Shown: one piece after another, positions 6,743-13,737 of the stretch
How the letters are laid out: each line of letters opens with the position of its first letter
Numbering within the stretch: position 1 is the stretch's first letter
NCBI RefSeq assembly: GCF_014493765.1
Contig: NZ_JACTVJ010000007.1
Location: forward strand, 124,001 to 188,000
Reading direction: 5' to 3'
Length of the DNA: 64,000 nt
Source: Streptomyces polyasparticus
Lineage (GTDB): Bacteria > Actinomycetota > Actinomycetes > Streptomycetales > Streptomycetaceae
Translations under genes and position numbers: made by a program
Notes under the pieces: generated by a model
Databases searched by the model: none
The model's input: only the letters and a program-made list of their open reading frames with translations
Told to the model about the DNA's origin: nothing

Positions 6743-8488
6743 CGCCTCGCCCTTGCTCCCGAGCACCACGTCCACCGTGTGCTCCTTGCCGTCCCTCTCG
6801 TACGTAAGCTTCACGGTGTCGCCCGGCTTGTGCGTCCAGATCTCGCTGATCAGCGTCGGACCGCTGTCGATCGGGCGGTCGTCCAGCTTGGTGATCAGGT
6901 CGCCGGGCTTGAGGCCGGCCTTGTCCGCGGGCCCGCCCGGGGTGACCGGTTCGGTGCCGCCCGCGCCCTTCTCCGTGATGCGCGCGCCGCCGTCGCGGCT
7001 GGTCTCGTCGATGGTGACCGAGGCGCCGATCATCGGGTACGTGGCCTTGCCGTTCTTGATCAGCTCCTGGGCGACGTTCTTCGCCTGGTTGACCGGGATG
7101 GCGAAGCCGAGGCCGATCGAGCCCGCCTGCTGACCGCCCATGCCGCTGCCGGCCGACTGGATCGCGGAGTTGATGCCGATGACCGCGCCGCGCGCGTCGA
7201 GCAGCGGGCCGCCGGAGTTGCCCGGGTTGATCGAGGCGTCCGTCTGCAGCGCGCTCATGTACGAACGGGCGGCGCTTGAGCCGTCGCTGGAGGCGACCGG
7301 ACGGTTCTTGGCCGAGACGATGCCGGTGGTCACGGTGTTGGAGAGCCCGAAGGGCGCGCCGATGGCGATCGTCGAGTCGCCGACCGCGACCTTGTCGGAG
7401 TCGCCGAGGGCGAGCGGCTTGAGGCCGGTGGCGTTCTTCAGCTTGAGCACGGCCACGTCGTAGCCCTGCGCCCGGCCGATCACCTCGGCCTCGTACTTCT
7501 TGCCGTTGGAGAACGTGGCCGACAGCTTGCCGCCCTGTGCGGCCGTCGCCACCACGTGGTTGTTCGTGAGGATGTGGCCCTCGCGGTCGTAGACGAAGCC
7601 GGTACCCGTACCGCCCTCGCCGTCGCCGCCCTGCGCGTCGATGGTCACGACGCTCGGCAGCGCCTTGGCCGCGATGTCCGCGACGGTGCCCGGCTCGCGC
7701 TTGAGGTCGGCCGGGGTGTCCGAGGCGGAGACGGTCGTGGAGTCCGTACCGCTGTCATTGCGCTCGGCGGCCCAGTAGCCGATGCCGCCGCCGACACCAC
7801 CGGCGACCAGCGCGGCGGCGAGCACGCCCGCGACGAGGCCGCCCCTGCGGGACTTGGGGGACGCGGGGGCCGGCTGGTAGCTCGCGCCCCATTCCTGTCC
7901 ACCGCCGCCGTTCGCGTACGCGGGGGTGGCGGGCGGCTGCGGCGGCCAGCCGCCGTCGGGGCCGGCCGCCTGGGGCTGACCCGGGTGTCCGGGCTGAGCG
8001 TGCTGAGCGTGCTGAGCGTGCTGGCCGTAGTGGCTGTGCTGGCCGGGCTGGCTATGGGGTGCCTGCCCGAACCCGGCCGACTCGTGACCGGCTGAGGGCT
8101 GCGCGGCGGGCTGTGCGGCCTGGTGCGGCGCACCCGTCGGCGGAACCGGCGGCAGCTGCGCCGTCTCGCCCGCGGCCACGGGCGGCAGGGGGGCGGTCAC
8201 GTTCTCGTCATGAGAGGGACCGGAGGGCGCGGAAGGCGCGGGGGGCGCGGAAGGCTGGGCGTGCGCCGTCGGCTCAACCGGGTGCGCCGACTGGACTGAA
8301 GGAGAGGCTCCGTCGGCCTGCGCGTCAGCACCTCCCGTAGAGGAAGCGGGCGCAGCACCTCCCGTGGAAGAAGCCGGCTCAGCACCTCCCGCAGAAGAAG
8401 CGGCCGCTTCCTCCGGGGAAGAAGACGGAGGCGCAGGAGGTACGGACGGGGCGGGGGGAACCTCGTTGCCCTCGTTCTCGGTGCTCAC
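6737..8488 (-). CDS. HtrA/DegP-like membrane-anchored serine protease with PDZ domain (583 aa)
   Basis: Residues 1-200 are a long Pro/Ala/Ser/Gln-rich cytoplasmic tail with low-complexity repeats (SSTGGA, HAQHAQ). One membrane helix follows (about 216-236, GLVAGVLAAALVAGGVGGGI). The extracytoplasmic trypsin-like domain shows the catalytic triad: His in ILTNNHVVATA, Asp in GYDVAVLKLK, Ser in NPGNSGGPLLD. A C-terminal PDZ domain includes GGPADKAGLKPGDLITKLDDRPI. This is the usual actinobacterial S1C design for envelope protein quality control. The start is a GTG (8488) with GAGGAG upstream. The 3' end lies in a three-copy repeat containing the stop codon. Confidence 0.93.
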   Translation of the reverse strand: MSTENEGNEVPPAPSVPPAPPSSSPEEAAASSAGGAEPASSTGGAAPASSTGGADAQADGASPSVQSAHPVEPTAHAQPSAPPAPSAPSGPSHDENVTAPLPPVAAGETAQLPPVPPTGAPHQAAQPAAQPSAGHESAGFGQAPHSQPGQHSHYGQHAQHAQHAQPGHPGQPQAAGPDGGWPPQPPATPAYANGGGGQEWGASYQPAPASPKSRRGGLVAGVLAAALVAGGVGGGIGYWAAERNDSGTDSTTVSASDTPADLKREPGTVADIAAKALPSVVTIDAQGGDGEGGTGTGFVYDREGHILTNNHVVATAAQGGKLSATFSNGKKYEAEVIGRAQGYDVAVLKLKNATGLKPLALGDSDKVAVGDSTIAIGAPFGLSNTVTTGIVSAKNRPVASSDGSSAARSYMSALQTDASINPGNSGGPLLDARGAVIGINSAIQSAGSGMGGQQAGSIGLGFAIPVNQAKNVAQELIKNGKATYPMIGASVTIDETSRDGGARITEKGAGGTEPVTPGGPADKAGLKPGDLITKLDDRPIDSGPTLISEIWTHKPGDTVKLTYERDGKEHTVDVVLGSKGEAE

Positions 8489-8691
8489 AGCTCTACTCCT
8501 CGATCCACGGCGTCAGCTCTTCTATTGGGCCGCACTTATGCTCCGCAAGCCTTTCCCACCGGACGTCAGGGCGCCGTAAGCCGCACCTGTGCATCCGTCG
8601 CCCATCCTCGGCGGCGGCCGGAACCGGCGCATCCGCTGAGACTCCGTCAGGTCACCTGACCTACGCCACGGGTACCCCGAGGAGTGACACC

Positions 8692-8703
8692 ATGTCGCGG
8701 TGA
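8692..8703 (+). other. Three-codon ORF overlapping the glycerophosphodiesterase start
   Basis: ATG TCG CGG TGA lies at 8692-8703, and its TGA overlaps the GTG start (8700) of the next gene as GTGA. The strong GAGGAG at 8680-8685 is well spaced for this ATG but about 14 bases from the GTG. Ribosomes may load here and reinitiate on the GTG. Confidence 0.4.
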
Positions 8704-9515
8704 CTTCCGCACAAACCCCGCAGAGCGACCCCCGGCCGAGCCGCCCCATTCAAGTGGTGGCCCACCGCGGCGCCTCCGAGGACGCCCCCGAGCACACCCT
8801 CACCGCGTACAAGAAGGCGATCGAGGACGGCGCGGACGCGCTGGAATGCGATGTCCGGCTCACGGCCGACGGACACCTCGTGTGTGTCCACGACCGGCGC
8901 GTCAACCGTACGTCAAACGGCCGCGGAGCCGTCTCCGCCCTGGAGCTCGCCGACCTCGCCGCCCTCGACTTCGGCTCCTGGAAGAACAGGGAGGACGGCC
9001 CGGACTGGGAGGAGACCTCCGTACTGACCCTGGAGCGGCTGCTCGAACTGGTCGCGGACGCGGGCCGCCCCGTGGAGCTGGCCATCGAGACCAAGCACCC
9101 CACCCGGTGGGCGGGCCAGGTCGAGGAGCGGCTGCTTCTGCTGCTCAAGCGTTTCGGCCTGGACGCTCCGAAGACACCGGCGGATTCTCCGGTACGGGTG
9201 ATGAGTTTCTCCGCCCGTTCCCTGCAGCGCGTCCGGGCGGGGGCGCCCACCCTGCCGACCGTCCACCTCCTGCAGTTCCTGACGCCGCGCACCCGTGACG
9301 GCCGGCTGCCACAAGGAGTACGGATCGCTGGTCCCGGCATCCGGCTCGTGCGCAACCACCCCGCGTACATCGAGAAGCTGCAGCGGGCCGGGCACCAGGT
9401 GCACGTATGGACGGTGAACGAGCCGGAGGACGTGGACCTCTGCGTCCGGCTCGGCATCGACGCGATCATCACCAACCGCCCGCGGGCGGTCCTGGAGCAG
9501 CTCGGCCGCAGCTGA
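8700..9515 (+). CDS. Glycerophosphodiester phosphodiesterase (271 aa)
   Basis: The protein has the GDPD TIM-barrel signature: VVAHRGASEDAPEHTLTAYKKA with the catalytic HR near residue 22 and the metal-ligand Glu, then ECDVRLTADGHLVCVHDRRVNRTS with the second catalytic His and metal-ligand Glu/Asp. Late motifs are VELAIETKHP, HVWTVNEPEDV and GIDAIITNRP. It hydrolyses glycerophosphodiesters to glycerol-3-phosphate and an alcohol. There is no signal peptide, so it is probably cytoplasmic. The start is the GTG at 8700, since the family fold begins shortly after it. It is divergent from the HtrA-like protease. Confidence 0.93.
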   Translation: MTSAQTPQSDPRPSRPIQVVAHRGASEDAPEHTLTAYKKAIEDGADALECDVRLTADGHLVCVHDRRVNRTSNGRGAVSALELADLAALDFGSWKNREDGPDWEETSVLTLERLLELVADAGRPVELAIETKHPTRWAGQVEERLLLLLKRFGLDAPKTPADSPVRVMSFSARSLQRVRAGAPTLPTVHLLQFLTPRTRDGRLPQGVRIAGPGIRLVRNHPAYIEKLQRAGHQVHVWTVNEPEDVDLCVRLGIDAIITNRPRAVLEQLGRS

Positions 9516-9620
9516 GCTGAACAGCACCCACAGCCGTCACTCACGCAGAGTGCACCGGCGCGTTCGGAGCGTGTCCGTTTGCCCCGAGTGCGTCATCAGG
9601 CGGTCATAACGGTGTCTCGT

Positions 9621-10199
9621 ATGCGGATTGGCCGGTTTCCGGTCCAGTCCATTGGGGCATCCACACCGTGGCGTGGGGCTAAGGAGGTCTCGGGGGTGGC
9701 GTTGGTGGTGGCACAGGAGGTGCCGGCGTCGTCGAGCATGGCCGTACCTCATGGTCCTGCAGGCGTAGGACGAGCAAGACATTGCATGCGTGATCAGCTG
9801 CGTATCAGCGGCGTATCCGAAGCTGTCATCGACGATGCCGTCCTGATCCTTTCCGAACTGCTCAGCAATGCCTGCCGGCATGGCCGACCGCTCGGAGACG
9901 CGGCGACCGTGGGGGACGGCAATGTGCGGGCGGCCTGGCGACTGGACAAATCCGGTCGATTGACGGTCGAAGTGACGGACGGAGGCGGTCCGACCCGACC
10001 AGTTCCAGCCACGCCGTCGGTCACGGCGCGCGGCGGCCGGGGGCTCGGCATCATCGCGGCGCTGTCCGACGACTGGGGCGTACGCGACGGCGCGTCCGGC
10101 GAGGTCACGGTCTGGGTCGTCCTCACGACGGGCCACCATCGCGAGGACTTCGCTACGCGTGTCACTGGGCCTGGTGAGGTGTTCGGCGAACTCGGCTGA
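9621..10199 (+). CDS. HATPase_c (RsbW/SpoIIAB-like) ATP-binding protein (192 aa)
   Basis: The GHKL ATPase motifs are visible: the N-box in LILSELLSNACRHGRPLG, the G1 box in VEVTDGGGPTRP and the G2 region in ARGGRGLGIIAALSDDWGV. It lacks a histidine-kinase phospho-acceptor domain, so it belongs to the stand-alone anti-sigma-like kinases that are very numerous in Streptomyces. The first 60 residues (MRIGRFPVQSIGASTPW onward) are a family-specific extension. The ATG at 9621 is preferred because this N-terminus is familiar from Streptomyces relatives; an in-frame upstream start at 9579 exists. Its stop opens the tandem array at 10204. Partners are unknown. Confidence 0.85.
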   Translation: MRIGRFPVQSIGASTPWRGAKEVSGVALVVAQEVPASSSMAVPHGPAGVGRARHCMRDQLRISGVSEAVIDDAVLILSELLSNACRHGRPLGDAATVGDGNVRAAWRLDKSGRLTVEVTDGGGPTRPVPATPSVTARGGRGLGIIAALSDDWGVRDGASGEVTVWVVLTTGHHREDFATRVTGPGEVFGELG

Positions 10200-10203
10200 G
10201 GGG

Positions 10204-10280
10204 CTGAGGGTCTGAGGGTCTGAGGGTCTGAGGGTCTGAGGGTCTGAGGGTCTGAGGGTCTGAAGGGCTGAGGGTCTGGG
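10204..10280. repeat. 8-bp tandem repeat (CTGAGGGT)n starting at a stop codon
   Basis: Seven perfect copies of CTGAGGGT run from 10204 to 10259, followed by degenerate copies to about 10280. The stop of the HATPase gene (TGA 10197-10199) and the following GGGGC are a near-copy of the unit, so the array appears to have grown out of the stop region. Every unit contains TGA. It lies in a 308-bp gap. Confidence 0.95.
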
Positions 10281-10291
10281 ACGCTGCCGGG

Positions 10292-10361
10292 CCGAGGCGG
10301 TCGAGCCGAGGCGGTCAAACCGAAGGGGTCGAGCCGAAGCAGTCGAGCCGAGACCGTCCAC
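10292..10361. repeat. 14-bp tandem repeat, five copies
   Basis: Units of 14 bases related to CCGAGGCGGTCGAG start at 10292, 10306, 10320, 10334 and 10348, the later ones diverged by 1-4 bases. The array lies just downstream of the 8-bp array and ends about 100 bases before the promoter of the SEC-C gene. No coding potential is evident. Confidence 0.9.
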
Positions 10362-10462
10362 TGTTGCCGGCCGGGCGTTGTCAGTGGGCACCGATAGCCT
10401 CAATAGGGGCGGGCCCCCGGGAGGGCGGGTTCTGTCCGGCCTACGGCGCGGCCCGCAGCGGC

Positions 10463-10468
10463 TAGGCT
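10463..10468 (+). promoter_or_regulatory. Putative -10 element of the SEC-C gene
   Basis: TAGGCT fits the Streptomyces housekeeping -10 consensus (TANNNT). It would give a short 5' leader of about 33 bases ahead of the ATG at 10508, whose ribosome site is GGGAG. No good -35 is seen. Confidence 0.45.
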
Positions 10469-10507
10469 CACCGCCGTACCGCCCAAGCCGTGACCGGGAG
10501 ACGCACG

Positions 10508-11476
10508 ATGGCCAAGAAGCGCCCTCAGACGAAGAAGCCGCAGAAGGCGCAGATCATCGACGGGGAGATCCCTGTCGTCGGCGCGCGCGAGCCCTGCCCC
10601 TGCAACTCGGGCCGTCGCTACAAGGCCTGTCACGGCCGCGCCGCCGCGCAGGCCGTGACGGAGCTGGTGCACCGCCCGTTCGAGGGGCTGCCCGGCGAGT
10701 GCGACTGGGTCGCGCTGCGCGAACTGGTGCCCGCCGCCACGGTGGAGCTCACCCTCAAGGACGGACTGCCCGAGGGCGTCCCCTCGGTGACGCTCGCGAC
10801 CGTGCTGCCGATGGCGTGGCCGGGTCTGCGCCGCGAGGACGGCTCCGTCCTCATCGGGCTGCAGAACGACACGTCCTCCGGCGACCTCAGCCGCGACCTC
10901 GCCGACATCCTCACGCAGGCGCTCACCACCGAGCCGGGCAACCCGATCGCCGCCCGCCGCACCTCGGGCGAGGGACCGCGCCTGCAGGAACTCCTCGACC
11001 CCAAGGGCCCGTTCGAGCCGGTCGTGCACGAGGGCTTCGAGTTCTGGGTGCCGGACGCGGAGAACGCCAGCACCGAGGTCAGCGCCTCCCTGGAGCGCGC
11101 CAACGCCGCCGCCATCCCGACCGTGAAGCTCACGGGCGTGGACTCCGCGTACTGGTGCGAGACCCCGGAGAAGAACCACCTGCGCTGGGTCATGCCGCAC
11201 CCCGAGGAGAAGCTGCTCGACGCGCTCGCGCGGCTGCACGCGGCGGGCACGTCGAGCCTGGGCGAGAACACCCGCCTGGTCGGCTCGTTCCGTGCGCACG
11301 GCCTGATGGTCCCCGTATGGGACCTGCCGACCGGCATGAGCGCGGCCGATGTCGAGAAGCCCGCCGCCGAGTTCGCCGAGCGCCTCGCCACGGCGCTCGC
11401 CGACGAGGCCCCGCTCACCGGTGAGGAGCGTCGCGCCCGCGGCGGCCTCACCAACCGGCAGGTCACGCTGAGCTGA
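10508..11476 (+). CDS. SEC-C motif protein, DUF5926 type (322 aa)
   Basis: The N-terminus is Lys-rich (MAKKRPQTKKPQKAQ) and is followed by a SEC-C zinc motif, REPCPCNSGRRYKACHG (residues about 27-43), with the C-x-C-x8-C-H ligands found at the SecA C-terminus. The remaining 275 residues form a conserved actinobacterial domain (GFEFWVPDAENASTEV, DSAYWCETPEKNHLRWVMPH) of unknown activity. SEC-C motifs bind zinc and can contact SecB or ribosomes, but no such link is known here. ATG 10508 has GGGAG upstream; an in-frame GTG at 10490 adds only six residues. A strong terminator hairpin follows. Confidence 0.88.
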   Translation: MAKKRPQTKKPQKAQIIDGEIPVVGAREPCPCNSGRRYKACHGRAAAQAVTELVHRPFEGLPGECDWVALRELVPAATVELTLKDGLPEGVPSVTLATVLPMAWPGLRREDGSVLIGLQNDTSSGDLSRDLADILTQALTTEPGNPIAARRTSGEGPRLQELLDPKGPFEPVVHEGFEFWVPDAENASTEVSASLERANAAAIPTVKLTGVDSAYWCETPEKNHLRWVMPHPEEKLLDALARLHAAGTSSLGENTRLVGSFRAHGLMVPVWDLPTGMSAADVEKPAAEFAERLATALADEAPLTGEERRARGGLTNRQVTLS

Positions 11477-11502
11477 CCGGGCGGCCGAGCCCCGGGCGAA
11501 TG

Positions 11503-11534
11503 GCTCCGGGCTGACCGGCCGGTCAGTCCGGAGC
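11503..11534. terminator. 32-base palindromic terminator after the SEC-C gene
   Basis: Positions 11503-11518 (GCTCCGGGCTGACCGG) pair with 11519-11534 in a nearly perfect 16-bp stem with one G-U pair. No U-tract follows. It lies 27 bases after the stop. Confidence 0.75.
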
Positions 11535-11540
11535 GGCCTA

Positions 11541-11776
11541 TTGGGCACCCCGATGGCGATCACCGAGTGATCAGAAAAGGCCATTCATGATCGCCTGGGC
11601 CCACAGGAAAGCCATAGAAAAGGTATGAGACCGGTCACAACTCCCGGCCTTCCCCGGTAAATCCCCAGCGGATTGGCCGATACCGGCCGAGATCGAATTT
11701 GCGAACCGCAGATCTCTTGTTACCGTTCAAGTAGCCCGGTCGCTGGTGCATCCCCCGTCGCCAGCGACCGGGCCTT
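11541..11776 (+). ncRNA. Candidate small RNA or leader with terminator in a gene-free gap
   Basis: The 363-bp gap (11477-11839) has no convincing ORF. From about 11541 its base composition is clearly less GC-rich than the neighbouring genes. It ends in a perfect 13-bp hairpin (11734-11746 with 11761-11773) followed by CTTTCC on the plus strand. This looks like a small transcript with its own terminator; equally, the hairpin may only terminate the leftward gene at 11840. No RNA family recognised. Confidence 0.3.
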
Positions 11777-11839
11777 TCCATGCCCGCGCTCGGGCCCGCG
11801 CCCCTGCACACGCTTCAGGCGGCCGGCCGGCGGGCGCGC

Positions 11840-12526
11840 TCAACTGGCCGCGGCAGGCGCCGCATTGCTGCCGGAGCGCAACAGCATCGGACGCTCCTCG
11901 CCCTGGTCGCCATCGGTGCCTTCGCCGTCGGCCGCGGGCGCCGCGAATTCCGCCACCGCCGAATACGCCTCCCGCTCACCCGCCGTCCGCTCGCGCGGCG
12001 TCTCGCACGCACCCGGCTCGTCCCCCTCGTCGACGGCACAGTGCATCTGCACGGTCCGCCCGTCGGGCCCCATCAGGGTGAGCACCGAAGTGAGCTGCTC
12101 GCCGGTGGCATTGCGGTAGTACGTACGGGCCCAGGTGTCCTGGCCCTGGCTCAGCACACAGGTCTGTGCCTCGACGCCCTCGGGCGAGGCGAGTTCGGGT
12201 CCGCACTGCGCCGCGGTGGTCAGTCCGAGCCCGGCGAGCAGACCGGGCTCGGCCTGCTCGCTGCCCCACTCCTGCCCCGTCCGTACCGGCTCCGCCGACT
12301 TCCCGTCCGTATCGCCCTGGCCGCCCTCGGCACCTTCGGCAGCCGCCCCTTCCGGACGGCCGGCGACGGGCGCGGGCGCCTTCCCCCGTACGTCCTCTTC
12401 GAGGGCGCGCACCGGCCCGTCGGGGGGACCCACGGGACCCGCCACCGCACCAGCGAGCGGCAGCAGGACCGCGAGCAGCACGACGGCGATGAGCGCGGAC
12501 ATACGTGCTCGCTGCAACGGACCCAC
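11840..12526 (-). CDS. Membrane-anchored protein of unknown function (228 aa)
   Basis: A single N-terminal hydrophobic segment (MSALIAVVLLAVLLPLAGAV) preceded by Arg residues anchors or exports the protein. The rest is acidic and Gly/Ala/Glu-rich. It has a central domain with two likely disulphide pairs (TAAQCGPELA, AQTCVLSQ, QMHCAVDEG and GACETP) and a segment TWARTYYRNATGEQLTSVLTLM. The start is given as GTG 12526, which keeps a basic stretch before the helix; ATG 12502 is also possible, and neither has a strong ribosome site. I do not recognise a family. Confidence 0.7.
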   Translation of the reverse strand: MGPLQRARMSALIAVVLLAVLLPLAGAVAGPVGPPDGPVRALEEDVRGKAPAPVAGRPEGAAAEGAEGGQGDTDGKSAEPVRTGQEWGSEQAEPGLLAGLGLTTAAQCGPELASPEGVEAQTCVLSQGQDTWARTYYRNATGEQLTSVLTLMGPDGRTVQMHCAVDEGDEPGACETPRERTAGEREAYSAVAEFAAPAADGEGTDGDQGEERPMLLRSGSNAAPAAAS

Positions 12527-12613
12527 CTGCTCAACTGAACGGCAAAACAACGGAGGTGAGCCCGAAGATAGCGACGGCGCAGGGCCCTGGGGCCCCACGC
12601 ACGCCCAAGGCGC

Positions 12614-13279
12614 CTAGAACTCGGGCGCGCTCACACCCGTATGAGTGAGGGTGTCGACGAGGACATCCACCAGGGCCTCGATGTCCGGCAGCCACGGGCG
12701 CGCCGAACCGGGCAGCGGGGCGCGCTCCCAGCGGACCTCGCCCTGGCCGGTCTCCGAGGGCGGCAGGACGACATAGCCGCCGCTGCCGTGGAAGCGGAGC
12801 GAGCCCGGCACGTGGTCCCTGGCGTAGAGCAGTTCGCCGAGCTGCGGCATCGAGTACGGCGCCACGAGCAGCGACCAGCGGTCGGGGGTCGCGACGACCG
12901 GGCCGACGCGGACGCCCTTGCGGTCGAGCACCGCGAGCGAACGGGCCGCCGCGATGGCCGGCAGACTCACCGCGCTGGGCCCCGGGCCGCCGGTGGCCAG
13001 GACGATCGGCGCCGTCGGGCGGTTGGTCCACCACCAGCGGACCATCCGCTCATCGCTGGTCGCGGCCAGGATGCCGGGGTCGAAGGGGTGGGCGCCCGGG
13101 GTGGCGCAGTCGGGGTCCGGGCACGCGCACTGCGGCGATCCTTGCTGCCGCAGTCCCACACCCGGGAGCACCGGCCACTGCCAGGAGCTCGCGAAGGTCA
13201 GGGCCGTGCCGAGCTGGTCAGGCCGCCTACCGGATCGCTTCGACAGGAGCCTGCGTCGCCTTCCGAGGATCTCGCGCAT
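12614..13279 (-). CDS. Bifunctional DNA primase/polymerase-family protein (221 aa)
   Basis: The sequence fits the prim-pol (AEP-like) N-terminal domain widespread in actinobacteria: YSMPQLGELLYARDHV, GSLRFHGSGGYVVLPPSE, and near the N-terminus WPVLPGVGLRQQG followed by a CACPDPDCATPGAHPF zinc-type Cys cluster. The length (about 220 aa) is that of chromosomal stand-alone forms, not plasmid replication proteins. Acidic catalytic residues are not obvious, so it may not polymerise DNA. The ATG at 13279 begins with a basic stretch (REILGRRRRLLSKR). It has a separate upstream region with the inverted repeat at 13361-13380. Confidence 0.8.
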   Translation of the reverse strand: MREILGRRRRLLSKRSGRRPDQLGTALTFASSWQWPVLPGVGLRQQGSPQCACPDPDCATPGAHPFDPGILAATSDERMVRWWWTNRPTAPIVLATGGPGPSAVSLPAIAAARSLAVLDRKGVRVGPVVATPDRWSLLVAPYSMPQLGELLYARDHVPGSLRFHGSGGYVVLPPSETGQGEVRWERAPLPGSARPWLPDIEALVDVLVDTLTHTGVSAPEF

Positions 13280-13737
13280 GAGCGCTCGTTCCTTTCCGTT
13301 GAAAACGCAGAGACACTACCGACACTGCGGGCCGCTTCGGATCACTTCGGACATTGCGGACACTCAATCGTGATTGAGTGGAGCACGCGTGGAGCTCGGA
13401 CTGCGCTGTAGCTGCATCCATTACAACCATGGCGATGGGTGGCGCGCGCATGGCGCTTGCCTGTCCCGCTTGCGAACCACCGCGAGGTGCTCGGCCGGAA
13501 CGCGGCCGTTGCTCTCTAAGACGTACGAGTCCGTCGTCTGGTTCAGGAACAGCGCCAACTCCCGCTGTCCTCCACCCAGTACGTACCCGTTACGCCGGTG
13601 CTGACGCTCTGAGCGAGCGGTTGGTGCGGGACCAGTCGACAGCAATAGCGGATTGAGCAGGGCAGTTTTTCGCCAAGTTCCTTTTTCGTCACCGATGCCT
13701 CGTACGCCCCATGGACACCAGGAATCCTCGCAGGACA
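13280..13737. other. 458-bp divergent intergenic region without a supported gene
   Basis: It lies between the primase-like gene and the SpoIIE-type phosphatase. It holds a perfect 8-bp inverted repeat, CACTCAAT-CGTG-ATTGAGTG, at 13361-13380, next to a near-repeat (CGGATCACTTCGGACATTGCGGACACT, partial copies). Short ORFs run on both strands but lack ribosome sites or family motifs. The inverted repeat is a candidate operator for either flanking gene. Confidence 0.5.
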
